The notes under the pieces were generated by a model. That model had not been told where the DNA came from and made no database searches. It was given only the letters and a program-made list of their open reading frames with translations. Of a stretch of DNA of 64,000 nucleotides, positions 1-9,382 are shown piece by piece. Within the stretch, counting starts at the first letter, position 1. Each line of letters begins with the position of its first letter. A program made the translations under genes and the position numbers. This stretch comes from Planctomonas sp. JC2975. Its GTDB lineage: Bacteria > Actinomycetota > Actinomycetes > Actinomycetales > Microbacteriaceae. The stretch lies in the NCBI RefSeq assembly GCF_012985205.1, contig NZ_JABEKS010000001.1, positions 1,798,001 to 1,862,000 on the forward strand. The letters are read 5' to 3'.

Positions 1-1033
1 GAGCCCGGCACGCTGCCGGGTCCATCGTCAGAGCGAGCTCGACGGCGCGCCGCAGCTCGGCGGCATCCGTCGACCGGAACAGCGCACCCGTCTCGCCGTC
101 GACGACGGTCTCGGACGCACCGCCGATGGCATTGCCGACGACGGGTGTTCCGGCGGCCATCGCCTCGACCGGCATGATGCCGAAGTCCTCGATGGCAGCG
201 AAGACATAGACGGACGCTCGTCGGTAGAGGGCCCGCATGACGGCATCCGACGGTCTGTGCAGGAAGGTGACCCGTCCCGGGTGCTCGTCCGCCAAGGCTG
301 CCAGGCGCGCGCGTTCTGGTCCGTCTCCAGCGATCACCACCGGCAGGTCGGCTGCGACCCCGGCGGTGATCGCGACGTCCACGCGCTTGTACGGCACGAA
401 TCGGGAAGCGCCGAACACGAATCCCTCCGGCAGCGACTCGACCTGCCGCAGTTCCTGGTCGGTGAGTTCGTCGTCGCTGCCGGGGAATGCCGCAACATCG
501 ACCGGTGGGTTGATCACGGCGCTCTCGCGGTCCCAGCAGCGCTCGATGCGCTCGGCGATGAAGTGACTGACCGCTGCGACCTTCAGCGGCTCTGCGGCCC
601 GTTTGCGATCGAGAACGCGCAACGGACCGGCAGCGGTCCTGGCCATCAGGCCTTGCCCGCGCTCGTCGATGTCCGGTTCCCAGATCGACCGGCCGGGACT
701 GTACGTGTAGACGTACTTCGGCACATCCCGAGCCGCGCCACGCAGCCTGGCGTGGTGGGCGAAGAGATGCGTCGCGACGAGCATCCAGTCGGCGTCGAAG
801 GCTGGCAGCGACCTCCACCATGGAAGGAGAAGCGGCATCGCGGCCGCCTTGTGCCTGCGCAGAGGCGTGCCTGCCAGCCAGCTCTGCGTCACGCGTCCCG
901 GTCCGTAGCGGCCGGCGACATCGTCCCATGGACACACGATGGGAGCGTCGGGAAACTCGTCGGCAAGTGCATCGGCGACCCGCTCGCCGCCGCCGACCGA
1001 CTCGAGCCACTCATGCACGATCACGCCGCTCAT
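1..1033 (-). CDS. Glycosyltransferase family 4, partial (C-terminus outside window)
   Basis: The minus-strand frame is open from an ATG at 1033 to the left edge, about 344 codons. It begins MSGVIVHEWLESVGGGERV, the 'GGxE/GGGER' N-terminus typical of GT4 mannosyl-type transferases such as WbaZ/RfbW-like enzymes. The C-terminal half contains GFVFGASRFVPYKRVD (nucleotide-sugar domain start), then EDFGIMPVEAMAAGTPVVG, the E(x7)E donor-binding motif of retaining GT-B enzymes. It would transfer a sugar from an NDP donor to the lipid-linked glycan on the cytoplasmic face. The ATG overlaps the stop of the upstream glycosyltransferase by four bases (ATGA), so the two are co-translated. Acceptor and sugar cannot be deduced. 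The family assignment is secure; the 3' end is missing. Confidence 0.85.
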   Translation of the reverse strand, partial: MSGVIVHEWLESVGGGERVADALADEFPDAPIVCPWDDVAGRYGPGRVTQSWLAGTPLRRHKAAAMPLLLPWWRSLPAFDADWMLVATHLFAHHARLRGAARDVPKYVYTYSPGRSIWEPDIDERGQGLMARTAAGPLRVLDRKRAAEPLKVAAVSHFIAERIERCWDRESAVINPPVDVAAFPGSDDELTDQELRQVESLPEGFVFGASRFVPYKRVDVAITAGVAADLPVVIAGDGPERARLAALADEHPGRVTFLHRPSDAVMRALYRRASVYVFAAIEDFGIMPVEAMAAGTPVVGNAIGGASETVVDGETGALFRSTDAAELRRAVELALTMDPAACRA

Positions 1034-2166
1034 GCGCCCACCCCCGGTGACACGCGCTCCCGTGCGACCGAATCGACGACCTCCGAGAAGGCGGCGACGC
1101 GATCGCCCCAATCGGGCACGACCACGTGGTCTCCCGACTGACGCCACTCGACCAGGTCGTTGGCGACAGTCTCGGGGAAGTCATCGGCGGACACGACGGT
1201 GACCCCCGTCACGTCGCGGAATCCCGCAACCGGTGTGCTCACGATCGGCCGACCAACCGCAAGGTACTCGTACAGCTTGATCGGATCGAGGCTCTCGGTG
1301 AATTCGGTCACCACGTGGGCGACCAGAAGGACGTTGGCGTGGCGCAGGAAGCCGGGCACGTCGTCCCTGTGACGTGGTCCGAGGACGACGAGTCCCTGCT
1401 GCGCCGCCAGTCGCTCCCGGTTGCGGGCCGACAGCGCATTCGGACCCAGCAGCACCACCGTTCCGCCCACCGCATGTGCCGCCTCCGCCGTGCGCATCAC
1501 CAGGTCGACATCGAGCCGATCCTCATGCAGCGTTCCGACGTACAGCGCGACGGGCCCGCTCGGAAGGTCGGCCGGGCGCGGACGATCGATACGGTAGCGG
1601 GCCACATCGACGGCGTTCGGGATGAGGTGCACGTCTCTGATCGATCCTTTCGTGGTGGCAAGCGCCGGCGAGCAGACCACGACGGCCTCACTGCGTTCCA
1701 GCAGAAGGCCATCACCGGCAACGATGCGGGCGTGTTCGCGATTGCCGCGATCCGCCAGCACCCAGTCGTCCGTGACGTCGTACAGCACCGGCCAGCCGAT
1801 CACCTCGAGGAGAGCCGCCGCCCTCGGGTCGTTGACCCAGAGCACTCCGGAGGTCCAGCCGAGCTTCTTCACCGCTCGCCGAACGCTGCGCACGAGCAAG
1901 GCGTCGGCAGCAGGGCCCGCCAGACGGGGAAGCGCCTTGGTCGGCTGGTACAGCGTGAGTCGGCCGCCGTAGCCGCCGACGCGGAGGCCTCGACCTCGAC
2001 GAGGGACACGAGCGTTCACCACGTCGTACAGGGGATCCGTCGGGGGCTCGACGAACAGCACTTCGGTGTCGTCGTCGGATGCGAGCAGACCGTCGACCAG
2101 GTACTGGTTGCGGCGCCACACCCCGTCCCACGTCTCGAGCGAGATCACCACGATCCGGCGGTTCAT
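1030..2166 (-). CDS. Glycosyltransferase (GT4-like)
   Basis: Encodes about 378 aa. I chose the ATG at 2166 (MNRRIVVISLETWDGVWRRN) over a start 39 nt upstream because a GGAGAGG ribosome-binding site sits eight bases before it. The N-terminus resembles TuaH/WcaI-like transferases that open with 'S.E.WDGVWRRNQ'. Later segments include GPVALYVGTLHEDRLD (start of the donor domain) and DPIKLYEYLAVGRPIVSTP, the K/E-containing donor-binding region of GT4/GT-B folds. The stop overlaps the next GT start by 4 nt. It probably adds one residue to the surface polysaccharide in the cytoplasm. Donor and linkage unknown. Confidence 0.85.
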   Translation of the reverse strand: MNRRIVVISLETWDGVWRRNQYLVDGLLASDDDTEVLFVEPPTDPLYDVVNARVPRRGRGLRVGGYGGRLTLYQPTKALPRLAGPAADALLVRSVRRAVKKLGWTSGVLWVNDPRAAALLEVIGWPVLYDVTDDWVLADRGNREHARIVAGDGLLLERSEAVVVCSPALATTKGSIRDVHLIPNAVDVARYRIDRPRPADLPSGPVALYVGTLHEDRLDVDLVMRTAEAAHAVGGTVVLLGPNALSARNRERLAAQQGLVVLGPRHRDDVPGFLRHANVLLVAHVVTEFTESLDPIKLYEYLAVGRPIVSTPVAGFRDVTGVTVVSADDFPETVANDLVEWRQSGDHVVVPDWGDRVAAFSEVVDSVARERVSPGVGA

Positions 2167-2254
2167 CGCAGCGCCTCTCCTCCGCTTCGACCCTCGCGGA
2201 TGCACGGCGCAACAGGGCGACCGACCGAGTGATCGGCGCCCGCTGTCAGGTGGT

Positions 2255-3331
2255 TCATGGCAACTCCGGTGCCGTTTCGACTGGCGGTGCCGTGACGTCG
2301 GCGGGGACCACGGGTGGTGTCAACGGCGAGATCCCGTGCCGGAGGCGCTGATCGGCGAGGTCGTGCGCGACCATGCGAGTGACGAGATCGTCGAACCCGA
2401 CCTCTCGTCGCCAGCCGAGCACCTGCTCCGCCTTGGACGAGTCGCCGAGCAGGTTGTCGACCTCAGCCGCTCGCGTCAGTGCCGGATCGAAGGTGACGTA
2501 GGGACGCCAGTCGCCAACGCCGATCTTCGCGAACGCTGTGGCCAGGAAGTCCTCGATGGAGTGCGCCTCGCCGGTGGCCAGAACGAAGTCGTCCGGCTCA
2601 TGGTGCTGCATCATCATCCAGATGCCGCGCACGTAGTCGCCCGCGTAGCCCCAGTCGCGCTTCGGCCACAGGACGCCGAGGTTGATCGTGTCCTGGAGTC
2701 CGAGGTGGATGCGTGCGACGGCTCTGGTGATCTTGCGGGTCACGAACTCGGTGCCGCGGCGTTCGCCCTCGTGGTTGAACAGCACGCCGCACACCACGAA
2801 CATGCCGTAGCTCTCGCGGTAGTTCTTCGCGATCCAGTGGCCGTACAGCTTGGCGACCCCGTAGGGGCTGCGCGGATGGAACTGCGATTGCTCGTTGTAC
2901 CCGGATCCGGGCATCGAGTAGTCCATGCCGCCGAACATCTCCGACGTCGACGCCTGGTAGATCTTGGTGCGCTCTGCGCGTCCTGAGAGTCGAACGGCCT
3001 CGAGAACATTGAGCACGCCCTTGCCGGTGACCTCCATGGTCAGGGTCGGGTGGTTGAACGAGTAGCCGACGTGGCTGATGGCAGCGAAATTGTAGAGCTC
3101 GTCCGGCGACGACGTCTCGACCGCCCGCACCAGAGACGTGGGATCTGTTACGTCTCCCTCGAGCAGCTCGACGAAGGGCAGGTCGCGTTCGACGTCGTCC
3201 CTACGTGGATTGTGCTGCCCGCGGATCAGGCCGAAGACGCGGTATCCCTTTTCGTGCAGCAGCGAGGCGAGGTGACCGCCGTCCTGACCCGTGATGCCCG
3301 TGATCAGAGCGGTCCTGCGTGAGCCGTCCAT
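2255..3331 (-). CDS. gmd: GDP-mannose 4,6-dehydratase family protein
   Basis: 358 aa short-chain dehydrogenase of the extended type. The ATG at 3331 is preceded by GGAGGG eight bases away; an in-frame start 45 nt upstream lacks this. It carries the NAD(P) fingerprint GxxGxxG (TGITGQDGGHL, residues 11-21), the GMD-specific STSEMFGG, and the catalytic YGVAKLYGHW (Tyr near 156, Lys near 160); EVDNLLGDSSKAEQVLGW near the C-terminus also matches the family. GMD converts GDP-mannose to GDP-4-keto-6-deoxymannose, precursor of GDP-rhamnose, GDP-fucose or GDP-perosamine. No partner reductase or transaminase for that keto-sugar lies beside it here. It is 41 nt downstream of the triple glycosyltransferase, so likely the same transcript. 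A related GDP-sugar dehydratase specificity is possible. Confidence 0.85.
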   Translation of the reverse strand: MDGSRRTALITGITGQDGGHLASLLHEKGYRVFGLIRGQHNPRRDDVERDLPFVELLEGDVTDPTSLVRAVETSSPDELYNFAAISHVGYSFNHPTLTMEVTGKGVLNVLEAVRLSGRAERTKIYQASTSEMFGGMDYSMPGSGYNEQSQFHPRSPYGVAKLYGHWIAKNYRESYGMFVVCGVLFNHEGERRGTEFVTRKITRAVARIHLGLQDTINLGVLWPKRDWGYAGDYVRGIWMMMQHHEPDDFVLATGEAHSIEDFLATAFAKIGVGDWRPYVTFDPALTRAAEVDNLLGDSSKAEQVLGWRREVGFDDLVTRMVAHDLADQRLRHGISPLTPPVVPADVTAPPVETAPELP

Positions 3332-3372
3332 GCTGTGTCCCTCCGTCGTGCTCGGATTGCACGGCGTCGCAA

Positions 3373-6300
3373 TCAACGGTACTGATCGGTTTCAGGATCG
3401 ATAGTCCCCAACAAGGGGACGGTCGATCCGGTCACCCGGCACAGCTCGGACAGGGTGGCCGCTGTCTGCGCCGCCACCGTGAACTCTGCACGCTGGCGGT
3501 CGCGAAGCGCCCGACCGTAGGCGAGACGACGGGACGGATCGTCGATGAGCGACGACATCAGCCGCCCTGCGGCGTCGGCGTCGCCGATCGGGAACAACGC
3601 CGCGTCGGCGGCGCCGCCAACGGTCTCCAGATGGCCGCCACCTGCTGCCGCCACAACGGGAACGCCATACGACATCGCTTCCAGCACCGTGAGACCGAGA
3701 CCCTCTCGCGGTGTCGGGGCCAGGAGCAGGGATGCACGCGACAACCATGCGCCGACGTCACTCTGGAACCCGACGAAGTCGATCGACTCGGTGACGCCGA
3801 GCGCAGCAGCGAGGTCGCGCAGTCGCGGCTCCTCCGCCCCCTCACCGGCGATCACCAGCCGCCATCCCTCGCGCTTCGGCGTGGCAGCCCATGCACGGAT
3901 GCCGACGTCGGTGCACTTCTCGGCCTCGAGCCGCTGCAGCATGAGAACGATCGGCTCGCGAGCCTCCTCGTTCACATCCGCGACGTCCGGGACCCCGGTG
4001 TGGACGACGACGCTGTCCCCCTCGATGTCGTCGGCGACGAATCGCGAGATCGCGATCTGGCCGGAGACTCGCTTCGCCACGATCTTCCCGACGAGACGAT
4101 GCAGCGGACTTCCACCGCGCCGAGCGGCGAAATGCCGCGTGCTCACGACCGGAGCACGTCCGCGGCCGACGGCAGCGGCACCCGCGAAGTCCGCCAGCGT
4201 CATGTGCGTGTCGATCACGTCGGCGTCGTCGATGCGCCGGATCGCAGCGATCGCCGAACGCACGGTTCCGCCAGGGTGCCACGCGATCCCCGCACGCTCC
4301 AACGCGGGACGCATGGTCGAAGGGCCGCCACCGATCACCGTGACCGTGCATCCAGCCTCGCGCAGCGCGAGAGCGGACTGCAGCACGTAGCGTTCGACTC
4401 CCGCGAAGGCCTCGGAACAGACAACGTGCACGACGTGCAGTCCCGCCTCCCCCCGTGACGCCGAGCGGCGCGGGCCGACGGCCCCCGTCTCGACGGCGAC
4501 GGGCCCCAGCCGGAACATCGCGGCACGCCGTCTGGCCGCTGCTCCACGCTCGCCGGGAAGCACAGCACCCCGCACCGCGGCACCGAGGAACGTCCCGGCG
4601 CGATAAACCTGCCATCCTGTAGTCCCATAGTGCTTGCGGAGGTACTTCTCCGCGCTTCCGAAGAAATGGCGCTCCCTGGCACGTGGATCGCCGCCGGTGC
4701 CCGCGCCCTCGTGCGTCGCCTCCACATCGGCGACCGCGATATCCCAGCCGCCGGCCCGCGCCCTGTATTGCCAGTCCGTCTCCTCCGCGTAGAGGAAGAA
4801 GCGCTCGTCGAGACGGCCGACGTCGTCCAACGCGGCTCTGTTCAGCATGAGCGCCGAGCCGATCGCGAAGCCGTGCGCTCTGCGAAGGGAGCCGAGTCCG
4901 ATCGCCTCGATCCACGCCCCGGCCGGGCTCGGGAACGGCCACCAGACGCGAACCGACCGGCCCGTCTCCGGCTCCGTCTGCGTCGCGCCGACGGCGGCCG
5001 TGCGCGGCGAAGCGTGCAGCAGCTCGCGCATGCGCGCGATTCCCGCCTGGCCGATCCTGGCGTCCGGATTCAGGAGGAGGACGTCGCGTTCGCGGTCGCC
5101 CGAACGGTCGAGCTCGTCGAGCCCGAGGTTGACCCCGCCCGCGAATCCACGATTGCGTCCGGCGTCGATGTAGCGCGCACCGTGCCGCTCCGCCACCGCC
5201 CGCGTCTCCGGCGACGACGAGTTGTCGACGACCAGGACCGGCAGCGCATCGCCGAGTTCGACGAGGCATCCCTCCAGGGGATCGGGTGACCCATAGGCGA
5301 CGATGAGCACCTGCGGCTCGGCACGGTTGTCCTCCTCGTCGGGCCGGCCGGCCTGCTGGATTCCGAGGATCGACTCGTACATCTCGCGCTGCATGCGCGA
5401 CACGTTCTCCCAGGTGAACCGGGTCGAGCGTTCCAATCCCCGACGCCGGTGCTCGCACCACGCCTCTGGCGCCAGCACCCCGTCGATCGCTGCGGCAAGG
5501 GCTGCGGGATCGCCGGGCGGCACGAGCACTCCCGCGTCCCCGACGACATCGGGAATCGCACCTGAGGCGCTGGCGACGATCGGCACACCGGATGCCATGG
5601 CCTCGACGGCGACCCGACAGAACTGCTCGAGCCAGTTCGGCCGTGGCAACGAGGGAACCACCACCACGTCCAGCTCCCGGTAGCGGTCCGCGAGCTCCTT
5701 GCCGTTGGCGAATCCGAGGAACTCGACGCGATCGGCGATGCCGAGGTTCTTGGCCAACGACTCCAGCTCGCCCCGGTGCGGGCCATCCCCCGTGAGGCGC
5801 AGGTGCCAGTCCTCGTGCTCGACGGCGGCCCGCAGCAGAACATCGACGCCCTTGTGCTCCTCGAGACGTCCGACGTAACCGACGGTTTTCACGCCGGCGC
5901 CGGGAGGGCGACGGTCCGCAGGCTCGAAGACCCGCACGTCGACTCCGAGCGGGATGTCGACGGCGGGACCGGCCAGGCCCTTGTCGGTGAGGATCTCCCC
6001 GGCCTCCGTATTGCAGACGTACGCGGCCGCCGCACCCCGAAGCGCATGACGCTCGATCCACCGGAACGGCACCGGGTACCGTTTGCGGATGTTCTGAGCC
6101 GAGTACAGAACATACGGCGCCTTGCTGCCGCGAAGGCGACGGATGAGCAGCACCTCGGCCGTGGCGAGCGCATTCGGCTCTTCGTGGAGGTCGATCAGAT
6201 CGGGTCGTCGTCCGATCGCCCGCCAGATCGGACGCGGGTCGAAGGCGAACACGCTCGGATGCCTGCCGATCGTCGCGGCGCCTACGACGAAGTCGTCGTC

Positions 6301-6447
6301 CTCGACGTCGAGTCGCACATCGCGGCCGCCCTCGTTCCAGACCTTCGACGAGACGAGTTCGACGTCGACGCCCTGGTCGCGCAATTCCCGCTCACGCTGT
6401 CGCCATGCGGATACGACGGCGTGGTGGGCGATCCTCAGAACCTGCAT
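3373..6447 (-). CDS. Three-domain glycosyltransferase fusion (GT4-GT2-GT4)
   Basis: A single 1024-aa frame with three transferase modules. Residues about 1-365 form a GT4: VGYVGRLEEHKGVDVLLRAA opens the donor domain and EQFCRVAVEAMASGVPIV is its E(x7)E motif. Residues about 375-640 form a GT2/WbbL-like rhamnosyl-type module: PVLVVDNSSSPET, GRNRGFAGGVN, LLLNPDARIG and DERFFLYAEETDWQYRA. Residues about 672-1010 form a second GT4: VVHVVCSEAFAGVERYVLQ, VLMLQRLEAEKCTDVGI and REGLGLTVLEAMSYGVPVV. No stop or frameshift separates the modules. The protein could build a multi-residue segment of the repeat unit without releasing intermediates. Typical GTs are 300-420 aa, so the length itself is diagnostic. 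Start at 6447 has only a weak Shine-Dalgarno. Confidence 0.88.
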   Translation of the reverse strand: MQVLRIAHHAVVSAWRQRERELRDQGVDVELVSSKVWNEGGRDVRLDVEDDDFVVGAATIGRHPSVFAFDPRPIWRAIGRRPDLIDLHEEPNALATAEVLLIRRLRGSKAPYVLYSAQNIRKRYPVPFRWIERHALRGAAAAYVCNTEAGEILTDKGLAGPAVDIPLGVDVRVFEPADRRPPGAGVKTVGYVGRLEEHKGVDVLLRAAVEHEDWHLRLTGDGPHRGELESLAKNLGIADRVEFLGFANGKELADRYRELDVVVVPSLPRPNWLEQFCRVAVEAMASGVPIVASASGAIPDVVGDAGVLVPPGDPAALAAAIDGVLAPEAWCEHRRRGLERSTRFTWENVSRMQREMYESILGIQQAGRPDEEDNRAEPQVLIVAYGSPDPLEGCLVELGDALPVLVVDNSSSPETRAVAERHGARYIDAGRNRGFAGGVNLGLDELDRSGDRERDVLLLNPDARIGQAGIARMRELLHASPRTAAVGATQTEPETGRSVRVWWPFPSPAGAWIEAIGLGSLRRAHGFAIGSALMLNRAALDDVGRLDERFFLYAEETDWQYRARAGGWDIAVADVEATHEGAGTGGDPRARERHFFGSAEKYLRKHYGTTGWQVYRAGTFLGAAVRGAVLPGERGAAARRRAAMFRLGPVAVETGAVGPRRSASRGEAGLHVVHVVCSEAFAGVERYVLQSALALREAGCTVTVIGGGPSTMRPALERAGIAWHPGGTVRSAIAAIRRIDDADVIDTHMTLADFAGAAAVGRGRAPVVSTRHFAARRGGSPLHRLVGKIVAKRVSGQIAISRFVADDIEGDSVVVHTGVPDVADVNEEAREPIVLMLQRLEAEKCTDVGIRAWAATPKREGWRLVIAGEGAEEPRLRDLAAALGVTESIDFVGFQSDVGAWLSRASLLLAPTPREGLGLTVLEAMSYGVPVVAAAGGGHLETVGGAADAALFPIGDADAAGRLMSSLIDDPSRRLAYGRALRDRQRAEFTVAAQTAATLSELCRVTGSTVPLLGTIDPETDQYR

Positions 6448-6548
6448 CGGGAGTCCACTTCACGGTTTCGGCGACGATTCGTCTCACGATAACCATGTCC
6501 GTCCTCGCCGATCAGTCCCCAGAACGGGACACGGAGGGGCGGCCTCGA

Positions 6549-7934
6549 CTAGACGGCCGTTCCCGACCGCACGGACCGCGAGCGTGGCGCGACCGACCGC
6601 GGGAACCTGCGCTTGCGTCGATCAGGCGGCAGCTCCCAGGACAGCGGCTCCCCTCGCGCCCGGCGGGCATCGTCCATCGCCTTCGCGCCGTAGCAGATTC
6701 CCGCCACGATCCAGAGCAGTGACGCCTGCCCCGCGACCCAATAGAGGTCGAACTGGGCTTGGGTGAATCGTGTGGCGACGACCGCGAAGCCCACGGTGCC
6801 GTACACCGGATCCATCTTCCACAGGTACCAGCCGGCGACCGCGAACATGACGAAGAAGCCGATCAGCCCGAACACGCCGACCGTCGTCAGCACTTCGAGC
6901 TCGGCGTTCGGCGGCTGGAACGCCTGGTACTGGCCGGCGAACCGGTCGGTGTACCACCACCGCATGCCAACGCCGAAGACGGGAGACGTGAGCCAGATCT
7001 GCACCGACTGCGTGTACCAGTCCACGCGCTGGTGGGCCGAGTTGAACTGATTGTCGGACTGCAGCTGGGCCGTGAGCGCGCTCAGCACCCAGACGATGCC
7101 GGGAATGGCGGCCAACCAGACGATGCGCACTCGGCGACCGGTCTGCGGCCTCGCCCTGATGCTCACGATCAGAATGCCGACGATCGCCCCGATGAGGCCC
7201 TGCCTGGACTGCGCGGCCACGACGCCCAGCGAGCACACGATGACGGCAGCCCACGACCATCCAGGGGACCACCTGAGCCAGATCGGACGAGCGAAAGCGA
7301 TGACGGCGGCGATGGCGAGCATGCCTCCCGTCGTGTTCTTGTTCAGGTCGCCGAGGAAGACGGGGGCGAACTCGCCGGTCTGAGCGAACGTGGTCAACGA
7401 CACGTAGATCACGGCGATCCCGATGCCGCTGCACGCCAGCAGGTAGATGGTCAGGGCCATCCGCGCTCGGTTCTCTCGTCCGATCACGAAGCCGACGATG
7501 AGGCTGCCGAGGATGAGGAAGACTTCGTGCACCCACTCCGTGATGTTCGCGGTGTACGGGTTCACCAACTGCGTGGGGATGGCGGTTGCCAGGTAGAAGA
7601 TCCCCGCCCAGACGAGAGGCATGAGCACCACAGCACCACGCCCGCGCAGCATCAGCAGTGACACGACGGATGCCAGTGCGAGCACGACATCGGAAATGCT
7701 GAGCGCGCCGCCCACCCTGGTGAGCACGAGCGTCGCGGGAACGGCGAGCACCGGAACGATCGTCGGATCGCGGACCATGACACCGGCCAGGAGGACCACG
7801 ACACCGACGACGAGGGCGATGAGCGAGCTGTTCACGCTCAGCACGCCCAGGCTCACGCCGACGACCACTGCCAGGGTGGCGACAGCGACGACGACCGGCG
7901 TCACTCCGCCTGCCCTCACCCTCGCACGCTCCAT
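6549..7934 (-). CDS. O-antigen ligase / Wzy-like polymerase, multi-pass membrane protein
   Basis: 461 aa with roughly ten to twelve hydrophobic segments from residue 12 on, separated by short charged loops, and a long soluble loop around residues 270-330. That loop ends in a PVFGVGMRWWY segment and PPNAELEVLTTVGVFGLIGF, the conserved region of the O-antigen ligase/polymerase superfamily (Wzy_C). The basic C-terminal tail (PPDRRKRRFPRS) should be cytoplasmic. Such proteins polymerise or ligate undecaprenyl-linked oligosaccharides outside the membrane. The start at 7934 has no Shine-Dalgarno but a TAGCAT box six bases upstream, suggesting a leaderless message. Ligase and polymerase cannot be separated by sequence alone. 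Confidence 0.8.
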   Translation of the reverse strand: MERARVRAGGVTPVVVAVATLAVVVGVSLGVLSVNSSLIALVVGVVVLLAGVMVRDPTIVPVLAVPATLVLTRVGGALSISDVVLALASVVSLLMLRGRGAVVLMPLVWAGIFYLATAIPTQLVNPYTANITEWVHEVFLILGSLIVGFVIGRENRARMALTIYLLACSGIGIAVIYVSLTTFAQTGEFAPVFLGDLNKNTTGGMLAIAAVIAFARPIWLRWSPGWSWAAVIVCSLGVVAAQSRQGLIGAIVGILIVSIRARPQTGRRVRIVWLAAIPGIVWVLSALTAQLQSDNQFNSAHQRVDWYTQSVQIWLTSPVFGVGMRWWYTDRFAGQYQAFQPPNAELEVLTTVGVFGLIGFFVMFAVAGWYLWKMDPVYGTVGFAVVATRFTQAQFDLYWVAGQASLLWIVAGICYGAKAMDDARRARGEPLSWELPPDRRKRRFPRSVAPRSRSVRSGTAV

Positions 7935-7946
7935 GGAGACATGCTA
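7935..7946 (-). promoter_or_regulatory. Candidate leaderless promoter of the Wzy/ligase gene
   Basis: On the minus strand TAGCAT (7946-7941) is followed by six bases and then the ATG at 7934. This TANNNT-N6-ATG layout puts the transcription start at or next to the start codon, consistent with the absence of a ribosome-binding site. No convincing -35 box. Confidence 0.45.
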
Positions 7947-8040
7947 AGTGAGCGGGCCACGCCGGAATCGGGCGGCGGCGACGTGGATCGGCACTTCCTT
8001 ACGTCCCCGGTCCTCAGGCAGCGGCCACTGCGAACGGTGG

Positions 8041-9195
8041 TCATGGCCTGCCGGCCATCGCCCGTTCCACGACCGTGTCGAATCGGGCCCTGACGCTGGT
8101 CCACGTGTTCGCCCGAGCATGCTCGAGGCCCGCGGAAACCAGGCGACGACGAAGATTCTCGTCGTCGGCCAGCGATGTGATCGCCTCGGCAAGAGCCGCT
8201 GGATCGTCGGGAGGGACGAGCAGACCGGCAGACCCCGCCGCCTCCGGGATCCCGCCGATGTCACTCGCGATGACTGCGGCGCCGGACGCCATCCCCTCCA
8301 GAACCGTGAGAGCGAACGGGTCGAGCCACCGCGACGGAACGACGACCACGTCCGCCTCGCGGAGCAAGTCCGCGATCTCCCGTCTCGGCGAGAACGGCCG
8401 CATGGTCACCCGGTCCCCCAGCGGCTCGGCGAGACGTCGCAGCGACCGTTCGTATGCGCTCAGCGGAGCTTCGGCCGAGAAGCCCGAGGTGCCGACGATC
8501 GTTGCGCGAACGTCTGTGCGCTGGAGCCTGCACAGAGCCTCGAGAAGGACGTCCGGTCCTTTCTCGGGTATCACTCTGCCGACGAACACCACGCGAAGTT
8601 CATCTCGCCGCTCGAGGTCGTCGCGAGGACGGAACAGGCCGGTGTCGATTCCGTTGTGCACGACGGCGATGCGCTCTCGCAGTTCCGCGGGCAGCGAGTC
8701 GGACATCTGATCGGCAAGGGCCGCGCTCACGCAGACGATCGCCCCGACGCGTCCGAGCACCCTGCGCGACTCCCGCTGCGAATACGTGTGAAGCAGGTCG
8801 TTGTGCGCATAGAGCACGGGGAGGTGCCTGTCGGCGTCGATGTCGGGCACCAGCTGCACCGCGTTGTGGGCGATGATGACCGACGGATCCCAGGCTCGTT
8901 GGTCCCGAACGGTCGCAGCGTACTCACGGCGGGCCATGACCCGTGGCAGAGCGATCCTCGACATGGCGGCATCCAGATAGCGATCGGCCCGGTGATGGCG
9001 CACGCTCCGGTACTCGATCACCTCCGCCGTGTCATATCGGTCGGCGTACGTCCCGCGCGCCACGAGCACGGCAGGACGGAGAGCATCCGGCGGCGTCGCC
9101 GCCGCGAGTCCATCGACCACCGTGGGAATGGCACTGCCGGTGCGTGGAGAGAAATGATCGCCGGGAGTGATGACATGCAGCTGTCGGCGTTCCAT
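8041..9195 (-). CDS. Glycosyltransferase family 4
   Basis: 384 aa. An ATG at 9195 preceded by GGGGAGGA is preferred over a TTG 15 nt further out. The N-terminal half holds acceptor-domain elements (ITPGDHFSPRTGSAIPT, HNAVQLVPDID). The C-terminal half starts at ELRVVFVGRVIPEKGPDVLLEAL, the classic GT4 donor domain, and includes FALTVLEGMASGAAVIASD (E(x7)E-type motif). It is divergent from the Wzt/Wzm exporter operon with about 190 bp between them. Probable cytoplasmic glycan assembly; sugar specificity unknown. Confidence 0.87.
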   Translation of the reverse strand: MERRQLHVITPGDHFSPRTGSAIPTVVDGLAAATPPDALRPAVLVARGTYADRYDTAEVIEYRSVRHHRADRYLDAAMSRIALPRVMARREYAATVRDQRAWDPSVIIAHNAVQLVPDIDADRHLPVLYAHNDLLHTYSQRESRRVLGRVGAIVCVSAALADQMSDSLPAELRERIAVVHNGIDTGLFRPRDDLERRDELRVVFVGRVIPEKGPDVLLEALCRLQRTDVRATIVGTSGFSAEAPLSAYERSLRRLAEPLGDRVTMRPFSPRREIADLLREADVVVVPSRWLDPFALTVLEGMASGAAVIASDIGGIPEAAGSAGLLVPPDDPAALAEAITSLADDENLRRRLVSAGLEHARANTWTSVRARFDTVVERAMAGRP

Positions 9196-9232
9196 CCGTC
9201 CTCCCCACAATCTGCGACACCGCCCGGCGATG

Positions 9233-9247
9233 ATGAGATCGTCTCAT
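9233..9247. repeat. Perfect 6-3-6 inverted repeat in the divergent region
   Basis: ATGAGA-TCG-TCTCAT sits between the GT4 gene (minus) and the wzt-like gene (plus). It is placed where a repressor could act on either promoter. A short palindrome like this can arise by chance, so the operator role is only a suggestion. Confidence 0.3.
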
Positions 9248-9321
9248 GCTCGGCGGTTCTCCAGCCTCCGGACGCCCGATCTGGGGGTACACGGCCCCGC
9301 GGCGTGCAGGAAGGCTGCTGG

Positions 9322-9327
9322 TAGCAT
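9322..9327 (+). promoter_or_regulatory. Candidate extended -10 box for the wzt-wzm operon
   Basis: TGGTAGCAT (TGn plus TANNNT) lies 55 bp before the chosen wzt start. No recognisable -35 hexamer 17 bp upstream, so this is a weak call. Confidence 0.3.
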
Positions 9328-9382
9328 CAAGGCGGCCTCTGACCGGCCGTCTTGCATCACACAAGCGGGAGCGATGCCGAAC

